Below, one piece after another: positions 24,904 through 37,300 of a DNA stretch of 64,000 bases. The notes below the pieces were generated by a model. That model had not been told where the DNA came from. It saw nothing but the letters and a program-made list of their open reading frames with translations, and ran no database searches. The stretch spans positions 9,820,100 to 9,884,099 of the forward strand of contig NC_061081.1 of the NCBI RefSeq assembly GCF_021917145.1, in the 5' to 3' direction. A program made the translations under genes and the position numbers. The number at the start of each line of letters is the position of its first letter. Position 1 is the stretch's first letter. The DNA is from Hypomesus transpacificus. Taxonomy: Eukaryota > Chordata > Actinopteri > Osmeriformes > Osmeridae.

Positions 24904-25095
24904 GTCAGATGGCTGAGCGGTGAGGGAGTCGGGCTAGAAATCAGAAGGTTGCCGGATCGATTCCCCGCCGTGTCAAATGACGCTGTGTCCTTGGGCAAGG
25001 CACTTCACCCTACTTGCCTCGGGGGGAATGTCCCTGTACTTACTGTAAGTCGCTCTGGATAAGAGCGTCTGCTAAATGACTAAATGTAAATGTAA
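24904..25095 (+). mobile_element. tRNA-derived SINE 3' of copy B
   Basis: The head carries TGGCTGAGCGGT; the body carries CCTTGGGCAAGGCACTTCACC; the tail ends in GATAAGAGCGTCTGCTAAATG, followed by TAAATG repeats. An exact 9-bp target-site duplication, ATATGAAGA, lies at 24,895-24,903 and 25,096-25,104. The paralogous spacer after copy 3 (near 50,090) lacks the element, so it inserted after copies B and 3 separated. Confidence 0.85.
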
Positions 25096-25157
25096 ATATG
25101 AAGAAAAGGGCCTGAAAAGTCTAAAAAGATCTACATCAAAATGAACAGAAAGTTGAT

Positions 25158-25360
25158 TCAAGTGATTGGTAGTAGAAAAGTGACCATATCTACAGGTCTG
25201 CTCCTTGCCATTGCACTGCTGGTGGTGAGTTCTGTGGCAGTTTGAGCTGTTTGTGTTGTTGTACTGGTACTTGCAGCTCTACTTGTGGTTGTAGATGCTA
25301 CTGTGGAATTACTTGCCTCCACAGTTGTAGGAGTTACAGTACTGGAGGCAGTTGGTTCAG
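25158..25360 (-). other. Terminal exon of copy B with truncated anchor tail
   Basis: The exon starts in phase 1 (GCT-GAA-CCA across the splice). It encodes ~50 Ser/Thr-rich residues, then SSAMARSRPVDM and VTFLLPIT before TGA at 25,160-25,158. Copy 3 has TTA at this codon and nine further hydrophobic residues. The downstream bases in B still resemble that tail (ATC AAC TTT CTG TTC ATT TTG ATG TAG), so the loss comes from one substitution and looks recent. Confidence 0.8.
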
Positions 25361-28300
25361 CTATTGTGGGAAAGAAGAAAAACATTGTGTCTTGCAAAAC
25401 ATTAAACTGTGTTCGAACACATTTTTTACATTTTTAGTTTTTTTAACATATATGAACATGATGGAATTATTTAGATTATAATCATTACAAACCTGCAACA
25501 ATACTGCCAGTGATAACATTCAGGAAAACCAGGGATTCATTTAAAGCCGTTTTTAATGAGTCTTCTGCACTGGTGATGTTTGGAACTGCACTCTCATTCT
25601 GGAATATTAAATTGGCTGTGACACCCACTGACCCAGGCCTGAAAAGTAGAGATTCATAAATGGATTGTTAATCCTCAAGCAATAGAGCATGAATACATTG
25701 AAAGAGCCAACTAAAACATTTAAATTACATGTAGTTATTTAGCAAACACTCTTATCCAGAGCAACTTACAGTAAGTACAGGGACATTCTCCCTGAGGCAA
25801 GTAGGGTGAAGTGCCTTGCCCAATGACACAACATCATTTGGCACGGTCGGGAATCAAACTGGTAACCCCCCTCATAAATAGCCCAACTCCCTAACCGCTC
25901 AGCCATCTGACCCCCCTATAAACCTAAATCTATTGTCACGGATCACTTACCAAAATCCAAGAATTATGCATCTCAGGAAAGTGAAAGGGTACCGCTTCCT
26001 GTATCCCCGATTCAGCTGGAAAATATGATAAAAAATTATTGAAAAAATCAATGTCAAATGACTTTCCTATTGAATTGAAATGACGGATTTTAGATGAGAA
26101 TTACCTCAGCTGTGACATTGGCAGCCAGTTCTTGATATTGCGACGACTTTGGGTTGTTATATTCAATTACGAAAACCCGCACCAAACGCATCCTCAGAAA
26201 GAGGTAACCCTCATTTTGTTGAGGGGGTTCTGTTGATGCACCTGTGCTACTGGTGGTAAATCTGGTAGTGCTAGAAGTTTGTGTCGCAGGGATAGCTATT
26301 TTGGTTGTGGATGTAGTTGAATGTGATAGAGAGGTTGGGGCTGTTGCGATACTTGTAAAATATGCTGTGGTAGTTGTAGGGGCAGCTGTGGTACTTGTAG
26401 GGTCAGCTATGGTTGTAGGAGGAGCAGCTGTGGTTGTAGTAGGAGCAGCTGTGGTTGTTGTAGGGGCAACTGTGGTTGTAATCGGAGCAGCTTTTGTAGT
26501 TGTTGGTGCAGCTGTGGTTGTTGTTGGTGCCTCTGTGATATTTGTTGGGGCAGCTGTGGTTGTAGTAGGAGCGGCTGTTGTCATTGTTGGAGACTCTGTT
26601 GTACTTGTAGGTGCATCTGTGGTTGTAGTAGGGGCGACTGTTGTCGTTGTTGGGGCGGCTGTGGTTGTAGTGGGAGCAGCTGTGGTAGTAGTTGGAGAAA
26701 CTGTGGTTGTTGGTTTCAAAGCTGTGGTAGTTGTTGGGGTGGCTGTGGTTGTACTGGGAGCAGCTGTGGTTGTTGTTGAAGCCTCTGTTGTGGTTGTAGC
26801 TGCAGCTGCGGTTGTAGTGGGAGCAGCTGTGGTCGTAGTGGGAGCAGCCGCTGTTGTTGTTGGAGCCTCTGTTGTAGTTGTAGGTGCAGCTGTGGTTGTA
26901 GTGGGAGAAGCTGTGGTTGTAGTTGGGGCCTCTGTTGGTATTATAGGTGCAGCTGATGTTGTAATAGGAGCGGCTGTTGTTGTTGGAGCCCTTGTTGCTA
27001 TTATGGGTGCAGCTGATGTTGTAGGAGGAGTGGCTGTTGTTGTTGGAGCCTTTGTGGTAGTTGTTGGGGAAGCTGTAGTTGTAAGTTCAGATGTGGTTGT
27101 AGTAGGAGAAGCTGTGGTTGAAGTAGGAGCACCTGTTGTAGTTGTAGGTGCAGCTGTGGTAGTTGTTAGAGCCTCTGTGGTAATTGTTAAGGCAGCTGTT
27201 GTTGTAGTGGGAGCAGCTGTGGTTGTTGTATGAGCCTCTGTTGTAGTTGCGGGTGCAACTGTTGTTGTGGTAGGAGAAGCTGTGGTTGTTGTTGAAGCCT
27301 CTGTTGTAGTTGTAGCTGCAGCTGTGGTAGTAGTGGGAAAAGCTGTTGTTGTTGGAGCCTCTGTTGTAGTTGTAAGGGCAGCTGTGGTCTTAGTGGGAGC
27401 AGCCGTTGTTGTTGTTGGATTCTCTGTTGTAGTTGTAGATGCAGCTGTGGTTGTAGTGGGAGAAGCTGTGGTTGTAGTTGGGGTCTCTGTTGGTATTATA
27501 GATTCAGCTAATGTTGTAATAGGAGCGGCTGTTGTTGTTGGAGCCTCTTTGGTAGTTGTTGGGGAATTTGGAGGTGCAGCTGTTGTTGTAGTGGGAGAAG
27601 CTGTGGTTGTATTTGGAGCAGCTCTGGTCGTAGTGTGAGAAGCTCTGGTTGCTGTTGGATTCTCTGTGGTAGTTTTACGGGGAGCGGTGGTTGTAGTTGG
27701 AGCAGCTGTGGTTGTAGTTGGGGCCTCTGTAGCTATTAAAGGTGCAGTTGATGTTGTAGTGGGAGCGGCTGTTGTTTTTGGAGCCCTTGTTGCTATTATA
27801 GGTGCAGCTGATATTGTAGTAGGAGCGGCTGTTGTTGTTGGAGCCTCTGTGGTAGTTGTTTGGGAAGCTGTAGTTGTACGTTCAGCTGTGGTTGTAGTGG
27901 GATAAGCTGTGGTTGTTGTAGACGGAACAGCTGTGGGTGTTGTTGGAACCTCTGTGGTAGTTGTAGGGGCAGCTGTGGTCGTAGTGGGAGAAGCACTGGT
28001 TGCTGTTGAATTCTCTGTGGTAGTTTTACGGGTTGCTCTGGTGGTAGTTGGAGCAGCTATGGTCGTAGTGGGAGAAGTTGTGGTTGTAGTTGGAGCAGCA
28101 GTGGTCGTAGTGGGATTAGCCGTTGTTGTTGTTCGAGCCTCATTTGTAGTTGTAGGTGTAGCTCTGGTTGTAGTGGGAGCACCTGTTTTAGTTGTAGATG
28201 CAGCTGTGGTTGTTGTTGGATTCTCTGTTGTAGTTGTAGGTGCAGCTGATGTTGTAGTAGGAGCGGCTGTTGTTTTTGGAGCCCGTGTTGCTATTATAGG

Positions 28301-31300
28301 TGCAGCTGATGTTGTAGTAGGAGCGGCTGTTGTTGTTGGAAACTCTTTGGTAGTTGTTTGGGAAGCCGTAGTTGTAGGTTCAGCTGTGGTTGTAGTGGGA
28401 TAAGCTGTGGTTGTTGTAGACGGAACAGCTGTGGTTGTTGTTGGAACCTCTGTGGTAGTTGTAGGGAAAGCTTTGGTTGTAGTGGGAGCAGCTGTGGTCG
28501 TAGTGGGAGAAGCACTGGTTGCTGTTGGATTCTCTGTGGTAGTTTTACGGGGAGCTGTGGTTGTAGTTGGAGCCGCTATGGTCGTAGTGGGAGAAGTTGT
28601 GGTTGTAGTTGGAGCAGCTGTGGTCGTAGTGGGAGCAGCCGTTGTTGTTGTTGGAGCCTCTTTTGTAGTTGTAGGTGTAGCTCTGGTTGTAGTGGGAGCA
28701 CCTGTTTTAGTTGTAGATGCAGCTGTGGTTGCTGTTGGATTCTCTGTGGTAGTTGTAGGAGGAGCTGTGGTTGTAGTGGGAGAAGCTGTGGTTTTAGTTG
28801 GAGCCTCTGTTGCTATTATAGGTGCAGCTGATGTTGTAGTAGGAGCGGCTGTTGTTTTTGGAGCCCGTGTTAATATTATAGGTGCAGCTGATGTTGTAGT
28901 AGGAGCGGCTGTTGTTGTTGGAAACTCTGTGGTAGTTGTTTGGGAAGCTGTAGTTGTAGGTTCAGCTGTGTTTGTAGTGGGAGAAGCTGTGGTTGAAGTG
29001 GGAGCACCTGTTGTAGTTGTAGGTGCAGCTGTGGTTGTTGTTAGAGCCTCTGTGGTAGTTGTTGCGGCAGCTGTGGTTGTAGTTGGAGCTGCTGTGGTTG
29101 TTGTTTGAGTCTCTGTGATAGTTCTAGGTGCAGCTGTGGTTGTTGTTGGAGCAGCTTTGGTTGTTGTGGGAGAAGCTCTTGTTGCTGTTGGATTTTCTGT
29201 GGTAGTTGTAGGGGGAGCTGTGGTTGTAGTTGGAAAAGCTTTGGTCGTAGTGGGAGAAGTTTTGGTTGTAGTTGGAGCAGCTGTGGTCGTAGCGGGAGCA
29301 GCCGTTGTGGTTGGGTTCTCTGTTGTAGTTGTAGGTGCAGCTGTGGTTGTAGTGGGAGAAGCTGTGGTTGTAGTTGGGGCCTCTGTGGTAGTTGTTTGGG
29401 AAGCTGTAGTTGTAGGTTCAGCTGTGGTTGTAGTGGGATAAGCTGTGGTTGTTGTAGACGGAACAGCTGTGGTTGTTGTTGGAACATCTGTGGTAGTTGT
29501 AGGGGCAGCTGTGGTTGTAGTGGGAGCAGCTGTAGTTGTTGTAGACGGAACAGCTGTGGTTGTTGTAGGAACCTCTGTGGTAGTTGTAGGTTCAGCTGTG
29601 GTTGTAGTGGGATAAGCTGTGGTTGTTGTAGACGGAACAGCTGTGGTTGTTGTTGGAACCTCTGTGGTAGTTGTAGGGGCAGCTGTGGTTGTAGTGGGAT
29701 AAGCTGTGGTTGTTGTAGACGGAACAGCTGTGGTTGTTGTTGGAACCTCTGTGATAGTTGTAGGGGCAGCTGTGGTTGTAGTGGGAGCAGCTGTAGTTGT
29801 TGTAGACGGAACAGCTGTGGTTGTTGTAAGAACCTCTGTGGTAGTTGTAGGGGCAGCTCTGGTGATAGTAGGAGCGGCGTTTTTTGTTGTTGGAGACTCT
29901 GTGGTAGTTATAGGGGCAGCTGTGGTTTTTGTTGGAGCCTGTGTTGTAGTTGGAGCCTCGGTTGTAGTTGTTGGGTTAGCTGTGGTTGTAGTGGAAACGG
30001 CTGTGGTTGTTGTTGAAGCCTCTGTGATAGTTCTAGGTGTAGCTGTGGTTCTTGTAGCAGCAGCTGTGGTTGTAGTGGGAGAAGCGATAGATGTTGTTGG
30101 AGCTTCTTTTGTAGTTGTTGGGTTAACTGTGGTGGTAGTATGAGCGGTTGTTGTCGTTTTTGGAGTCTCTTTTGTAGTTGCGGGGGCAACTGTGGTTGTA
30201 GTAGGAGCAGCTGTTGTTGTTGTTGGAGCCTCAGTTGTTGTTTTAGGTGCAGCTGTGGTTGTAGTGGGAGCTTCTGTTGAAGTTTTAAGTGCAGCTGTGG
30301 TTGTAGTGGGAGAAGCACTTATTGCTGTTGGATTCTCTGTGGTAGTTGAAGGGGGAGCTATGGTTGTTGTTGGAGAAGCTATGGTTGTAGTTGGAGCCTC
30401 TGTTGCTATCATAGGTGCAGCTGATGTTCTAGTAGGAGCGGCTGTTGTTGTTGGAGCCTCTGTGGTAGTTGTTGGGGAATTTATAGGTGCAGCTGTGGTT
30501 GTAGTGGGAGAAGCTGTGGTTGTAGTTGGAGCACGTGTGGTCATAGTGGGAGCAGCCGTTGTAGTTTTAGGTGCAGTTGTGGTTATTGTTGCAGCCTCTG
30601 TTGTAGTTGTAGGTGCAGCTGTGGTTGTAGGTGGAGCCTTTGTGGTAGTTGTTTGGGTGGCTGTGGTTGTAGTGGGAGAAGCTGTGGTTGTATTTGGAGC
30701 AGCTGTGGTCGTAGTGGGAGAAGCACTGGTTGCTGTTGGATTCTCTTTGGTAGTTTTACGAGGAGCTGTGGTTGTAGTTGGAGCAGCTGTGGTCGTAGTG
30801 GGAGAAGTTGTGGTTGTAGTTGGAGCAGCTGTGGTCGTAGTGGGAGCAGCCGTTGTTGGTGGATTCTCTGTTGTAGTTGTAGGTGCAGCTGGGGTTGTAG
30901 TGGGAGCAGCCGTTGTTGTTGGAGCCTCTTTTGTAGTTGTAGGTGCAGCTCTGGTTGTAGTGGGAGCACCTGTTTTAGTTGTAGATGCAGCTGTGGTTGT
31001 AGTGGGAGAAGCATTTGTTGCTGTTGGATTCTCTGTGGTAGTTGTAGGGGGAGCTGTGGTTGTGGTGGGAGAAGCTGTGGTTGTAGTTGGAGCCTCTGTT
31101 GCTATTATAGGTGCAGCTGATGTTCTAGTAGGAGCGGCTGTTGTTTTTGGATTCCTTGTTGCTATTATAGGTGCAGCTGATGTTGTAGTAGGAGCGGCTG
31201 TTGTTGTTGTAGCCTCTGTGGTAATTGTTGCGTTAGCTGTGGTTGTAGGGGGAGCAGCTGTAGTTGTTGTAGTCGGAACAGGTGTGGTTGTTGTCGGAAC

Positions 31301-34300
31301 CTCCGTGGTAGTTTTATGGGCAGCTGTGGTGGTAGTAGGAGCGGCTGTGGTTGTTGTTGGAGACTCTGTGGTAGTTGTAGGGGCAGCTGTGGTTGTTGTA
31401 GGAGCCTCTGTTGTAGTTGCGGATGCAACTGTGGTTGTTATAGGAGAAGCTGGGGTTGTTGTTGGAACCTCTGTGGTAGTTGTAAGCGCAGCTGTGGTTG
31501 TAGTGGGAGAAGCTGTTGTTGTTGGAGCCTCGGTTGTTGTTGTTGGGTTAGCTGTGGTTGTAGTGGGAGCGGCTGTGGTTGTTGTTGGAGCCTCTGTGAT
31601 AGTTCTAGGTGCAGCTGTGTTTGTTGTGGGAGAAGCGTTGGATGTTGTTAGAGCTTCTGTTGTAGTTGTTGGGTTAGGTGTTGTGGTAGTAGGAGCGGCT
31701 GTTGTCGTTGTTGGAGACTCTGTGGTAGTTGTAGGGGCAGCTGTGGTTGTTGTAGGAGCCTCTCTTGTAGTTGCGGATGCAACTTTTGTTGTAGTAGGAG
31801 AAGCTGGGATTGTTGTTGGAACCTCCGTGGTAGTTGTAAGCGCAGCTGTGGTTGTAGTGGGAGAAGCTGTTGTTGTTGGAGCCTCGGTTGTAGTTGTTGG
31901 GTTAGCTGTGGTTGTAGTGGGAGCGGCTGTGGTTGTTGTTAGAGCCTCTGTGATAGTTCTAGGTGCAGCTGTGGTTGTAGTGGGAGAATCGTTGGATGTT
32001 GTTGGAGCTTCTGTTGTAGTTGTTGGGTTAGGTGTGGTGGTAGCAGGAGCGGCTGTTGTCGCTGTTGGAGACTCTGTGGTAGTTGTAGGGTCAGCTGTGG
32101 TTGTTGTTGAAGCCTCTGTTGTAGTTGTAGCTGCAGCTGTGGTAATAATGGGAGCAGCTATGGTGGTAGTGGGAGAAGCTGTTGATGTTGGAGCCTCTGT
32201 TGTAGTTGTAAGTGCAGCTGTGGTCTTAGTAGGAGCAGCCGTTGTTGTTGTCGGATTCTCTGTTGTAGTTGTAGGTGCAGCTGTGGTTGTAGTGGGAGAA
32301 GCTGTGGTTGTAGTTGAGGCCTCTGTTGGTATTATAGATCCAGTTAATGTTGTAATAGGAGCGGCTGTTGTCGTTGGAGCCTCTGTGGTAGTTGTTGGGG
32401 AATTTGTAGGTGCAGCTGTGGTTGTAGTGGGAGAAGCTGTGGTTGTACTTGGAGCAGCTGTGGTCGTAGTGGGAGAAGCACTGATTGCTGTTGGATTCTC
32501 TTTAGTAGTGTTACGGGGAGCTGTGGTTGTAGTTGGAGCAGCAATGGTCGTAGTGGGAGAAGTTGTGGTTGTAGTTGGAGCAGCTGTGGTTGTAGTGGGA
32601 GCAGCCGTTGTTGTTGGATTCTCTGTTGTAGTTGTAGGTGCAGCTGGGGTTGTTGTTGAAGCCTCTGTTGTAGTTGTAGCTGCAGCTGTGGTAGTAATGG
32701 GAGCAGCTATGGTAGTAGTGGGAGAAGCTGTTGTTGTTGAAGCCTCTGTTGTAGTTGAAAGTGCAGCTGTGGTCTTAGCGGGAAAAGCCGTTGTAGTTGT
32801 CGGACTCTCTGTTGTAGTTGTTGGTGCAGCTGTGGTTGTAGTGGGAGAAGATGTTGTTGTTGTTGGAGCGTCTGCTGTAGTTGTAGGTGCCACTGTGGTT
32901 GTTGTAGGTGCAGCTGGGGTTGTTGTTGGAGCCTCAGATGTAGTTGTATGTGCACTTTTGGTTGTTATGTTGTCCTCTGTGGTAGTTGTAGGGGCAGCTG
33001 TGGTTGTTGTGGGAGCAGCTGTTGTAGTTGTAGGTGCCACTGTGGTTGTTGGAGCCTCTGTGATAGTTGTAGGTGCAGAAGTATTTGTAGTGGGAGCAGC
33101 TGTTGTTGTTGGAGCATCTGTTGTAGTTGTAGGTACAGAGGTGGTTGTAGTGGGAGCAGCTGTGGTTATTGTTGGAGCCTCTGTTGTAGTTTTAGCTGCA
33201 GCTGTGGTTGTTGGGTTAGCTGTGGTTGTAGTGGGAGCAGCTGTGGTTGTTGTTGGAGCCTCTGTTGTAGCTCTATGGGTAGCTGTGGTTGTTGTGGGAG
33301 CAGCTGTGGTCGTAGTGGAAGAAACTGTGCTTGTAGTTGGAGCAGCTGTGGTTGTAGTGGGAGCAGCCGTTGTTGTTTGAGCCTTTGTTGTAGTTGTAGG
33401 TGCAGCTGTGGTTGTTGTTGGAGCCTCTGATGTAGCTGTAAGTGCACTCTTGGTTGTTGTTTGATCCTCTTTGGTAGTTTTAGGGACAGCTGTGGTTGTT
33501 GTGGGAGCAGCTGTTGTAGTTGTAGGTGCCACTGTGGTTGTTGGAGCCTCTGTGATAGTTGTAGGCGAAGCTGTTGTTGTAGTGGGAGCAGCTGTTGTTG
33601 TTGGAGCATCTGTTGTAGTTGTAGGTACAGAGGTGGTTGTAGTGGGAGAATCGTTGGATGTTGTTGGAGCTTCTGTTGTAGTTGTTGGGTTAGGTGTGGT
33701 GGTAGTAGGAGCGGCTGTTGTCGCTGTTGGAGACTCTGTGGTAGTTGTAGGGTCAGCTGTGGTTGTTGTTGAAGCCTCTGTTGTAGTTGTAGCTGCAGCT
33801 GTGGTAATAATGGGAGCAGCTATGCTGGTAGTGGGAGAAGCTGTTGATGTTGGAGCCTCTGTTGTAGTTGTAAGTGCAGCTGTGGTCTTAGTAGGAGCAG
33901 CCGTTGTTGTTGTCGGATTCTCTGTTGTAGTTGTAGGTGCAGCTGTGGTTGTAGTGGGAGAAGCTGTGGTTGTAGTTGAGGCCTCTGTTGGTATTATAGA
34001 TCCAGTTAATGTTGTAATAGGAGCGGCTGTTGTCGTTGGAGCCTCTGTGGTAGTTGTTGGGGAATTTGTAGGTGCAGCTGTGGTTGTAGTGGGAGAAGCT
34101 GTGGTTGTACTTGGAGCAGCTGTGGTCGTAGTGGGAGAAGCACTGATTGCTGTTGGATTCTCTTTAGTAGTGTTACGGGGAGCTGTGGTTGTAGTTGGAG
34201 CAGCTATGGTCGTAGTGGGAGAAGTTGTGGTTGTAGTTGGAGCAGCTGTGGTTGTAGTGGGAGCAGCCGTTGTTGTTGGATTCTCTGTTGTAGTTGTAGG

Positions 34301-37300
34301 TGCAGCTGGGGTTGTTGTTGAAGCCTCTGTTGTAGTTGTAGCTGCAGCTGTGGTAGTAATGGGAGCAGCTATGGTAGTAGTGGGAGAAGCTGTTGTTGTT
34401 GAAGCCTCTGTTGTAGTTGAAAGTGCAGCTGTGGTCTTAGTGGGAACAGCCGTTGTAGTTGTCGGATTCTCTGTTGTAGTTGTAGGTGCAGCTGTGGTTG
34501 TAGTGGGAGAAGATGTTGTTGTTGTTGGAGCGTCTGTTGTAGTTGTAGGTGCCACTGTGGTTGTTGTAGGTGCAGCTGGGGTTGTTGTTGGAGCCTCAGA
34601 TGTAGTTGTATGTGCACTTTTGGTTGTTATGTTGTCCTCTGTGGTAGTTGTAGGGGCAGCTGTGGTTGTTGTGGGAGCAGCTGTTGTAGTTGTAGGTGCC
34701 ACTGTGGTTGTTGGAGCCTCTGTGATAGTTGTAGGTGCAGAAGTATTTGTAGTGGGAGCAGCTGTTGTTGTTGGAGCATCTGTTGTAGTTGTAGGTACAG
34801 AGGTGGTTGTAGTGGGAGCAGCTGTGGTTATTGTTGGAGCCTCTGTTGTAGTTTTAGCTGCAGCTGTGGTTGTTGGGTTAGCTGTGGTTGTAGTGGGAGC
34901 AGCTGTGGTTGTTGTTGGAGCCTCTGTTGTAGCTCTATGGGTAGCTGTGGTTGTTGTGGGAGCAGCTGTGGTCGTAGTGGAAGAAACTGTGCTTGTAGTT
35001 GGAGCAGCTGTGGTTGTAGTGGGAGCAGCCGTTGTTGTTTGAGCCTTTGTTGTAGTTGTAGGTGCAGCTGTGGTTGTTGTTGGAGCCTCTGATGTAGCTG
35101 TAAGTGCACTCTTGGTTGTTGTTTGATCCTCTTTGGTAGTTTTAGGGACAGCTGTGGTTGTTGTGGGAGCAGCTGTTGTAGTTGTAGGTGCCACTGTGGT
35201 TGTTGGAGCCTCTGTGATAGTTGTAGGCGAAGCTGTTGTTGTAGTGGGAGCAGCTGTTGTTGTTGGAGCATCTGTTGTAGTTGTAGGTACAGAGGTGGTT
35301 GTAGTGGGAGCAGCTGTGGTTATTGTTGGAGCCTCTGTTGTAGTTTTAGCTGCAGCTGTGGTTGTTGGGTTAGCTGTGGTTGTAGTGGGAGCAGCTGTGG
35401 TTGTTGTTGGAGCCTCTGTTGTAGCTCTATGGGTAGCTGTGGTTGTTGTGGGAGCAGCTGTGGTCGTAGTGGAAGAAACTGTGCTTGTAGTTGGAGCAGC
35501 TGTGGTTGTAGTGGGAGCAGCCGTTGTTGTTTGAGCCTTTGTTGTAGTTGTAGGTGCAGCTGTGGTTGTTGTTGGAGCCTCTGATGTAGCTGTAAGTGCA
35601 CTCTTGGTTGTTGTTTGATCCTCTTTGGTAGTTTTAGGGACAGCTGTGGTTGTTGTGGGAGCAGCTGTTGTAGTTGTAGGTGCCACTGTGGTTGTTGGAG
35701 CCTCTGTGATAGTTGTAGGCGAAGCTGTTGTTGTAGTGGGAGCAGCTGTTGTTGTTGGAGCATCTGTTGTAGTTGTAGGTACAGAGGTGGTTGTAGTGGG
35801 AGCAGCTGTGGTTATTGTTGGAGCCTCTGTTGTAGTTTTAGCTGCAGCTGTGGTTGTTGGGTTAGCTGTGGTTGTAGTGGGAGCAGCTGTGGTTGTTGTT
35901 GGAGCCTCTGTTGTAGCTCTATGGGTAGCTGTGGTTGTTGTGGGAGCAGCTGTGGTCGTAGTGGAAGAAACTGTGCTTGTAGTTGGAGCAGCTATGGTTG
36001 TAGTGGGAGCAGCCGTTGTTGTTTGAGCCTTTGTTGTAGTTGTAGGTGCAGCTGTGGTTGTTGTTGGAGCCTCTGATGTAGCTGTAAGTGCACTCTTGGT
36101 TGTTGTTTGATCCTCTTTGGTAGTTTTAGGGACAGCTGTGGTTGTTGTGGGAGCAGCTGTTGTAGTTGTAGGTGCCACTGTGGTTGTTGGAGCCTCTGTG
36201 ATAGTTGTAGGCGAAGCTGTTGTTGTAGTGGGAGTAGCTGTTGTTGTTGGAGCATCTGTTGTAGTTGTAGGTACAGAGGTGGTTGTAGTGGGAGAATCGT
36301 TGGATGTTGTTGGAGCTTCTGTTGTAGTTGTTGGGTTAGGTGTGGTGGTAGTAGGAGCGGCTGTTGTCTCTGTTGGAGACTCTGTGGTAGTTGTAGGGTC
36401 AGCTGTGGTTGTTGTTGAAGCCTCTGTTGTAGTTGTAGCTGCAGCTGTGGTAATAATGGGAGCAGCTATGCTGGTAGTGGGAGAAGCTGTTGATGTTGGA
36501 GCCTCTGTTGTAGTTGTAAGTGCAGCTGTGGTCTTAGTAGGAGCAGCCGTTGTTGTTGTCGGATTCTCTGTTGTAGTTGTAGGTGCAGCTGTGGTTGTAG
36601 TGGGAGAAGCTGTGGTTGTAGTTGAGGCCTCTGTTGGTATTATAGATCCAGTTAATGTTGTAATAGGAGCGGCTGTTGTCGTTGGAGCCTCTGTGGTAGT
36701 TGTTGGGGAATTTGTAGGTGCAGCTGTGGTTGTAGTGGGAGAAGCTGTGGTTGTACTTGGAGCAGCTGTGGTCGTAGTGGGAGAAGCACTGATTGCTGTT
36801 GGATTCTCTTTAGTAGTGTTACGGGGAGCTGTGGTTGTAGTTGGAGCAGCTATGGTCGTAGTGGGAGAAGTTGTGGTTGTAGTTGGAGCAGCTGTGGTTG
36901 TAGTGGGAGCAGCCGTTGTTGTTGGATTCTCTGTTGTAGTTGTAGGTGCAGCTGGGGTTGTTGTTGAAGCCTCTGTTGTAGTTGTAGCTGCAGCTGTGGT
37001 AGTAATGGGAGCAGCTATGGTAGTAGTGGGAGAAGCTGTTGTTGTTGAAGCCTCTGTTGTAGTTGAAAGTGCAGCTGTGGTCTTAGTGGGAACAGCCGTT
37101 GTAGTTGTCGGATTCTCTGTTGTAGTTGTAGGTGCAGCTGTGGTTGTAGTGGGAGAAGATGTTGTTGTTGTTGGAGCGTCTGTTGTAGTTGTAGGTGCCA
37201 CTGTGGTTGTTGTAGGTGCAGCTGGGGTTGTTGTTGGAGCCTCAGATGTAGTTGTATGTGCGCTTTTGGTTGTTATGTTGTCCTCTGTGGTAGTTGTAGG

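Larger units (their letters stand above)
23899..25157 (-). other. Spacer between copies B and A
   Basis: AT-rich DNA follows the stop of copy B and precedes the first recognised exon of copy A. Bases 23,899-24,030 match 47,129-47,280, and 24,031-24,894 match 49,212-50,090, so the spacer is a shortened paralogue of the spacer before copy B. A SINE occupies 24,904-25,095. Any 3' UTR of B and the promoter and leader exon of A should lie here, but I found no ATG followed by a hydrophobic signal sequence and a phase-0 donor. A weak open frame (24,396-24,040, with KRCKKCEIVEEGIKRLNGGG) is shared with the other spacer but is broken by differences at its ends, so I do not call it a gene. Confidence 0.6.

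Noticed and set aside
24904-24980. tRNA Leu/Ser gene
   Set aside because: Only the A-box and B-box regions resemble a tRNA. The stem pairing is not kept and the sequence continues into a SINE body and tail, with a target-site duplication around the whole element.
30192-33380. 1,062-codon plus-strand frame rich in Val, Gly and Ala, and many similar frames elsewhere
   Set aside because: It is the reverse complement of the mucin heptad and stays open because of composition. The minus frame has splice sites, SEA homology and a stop-free run; the plus frames break at ordinary repeat variants.
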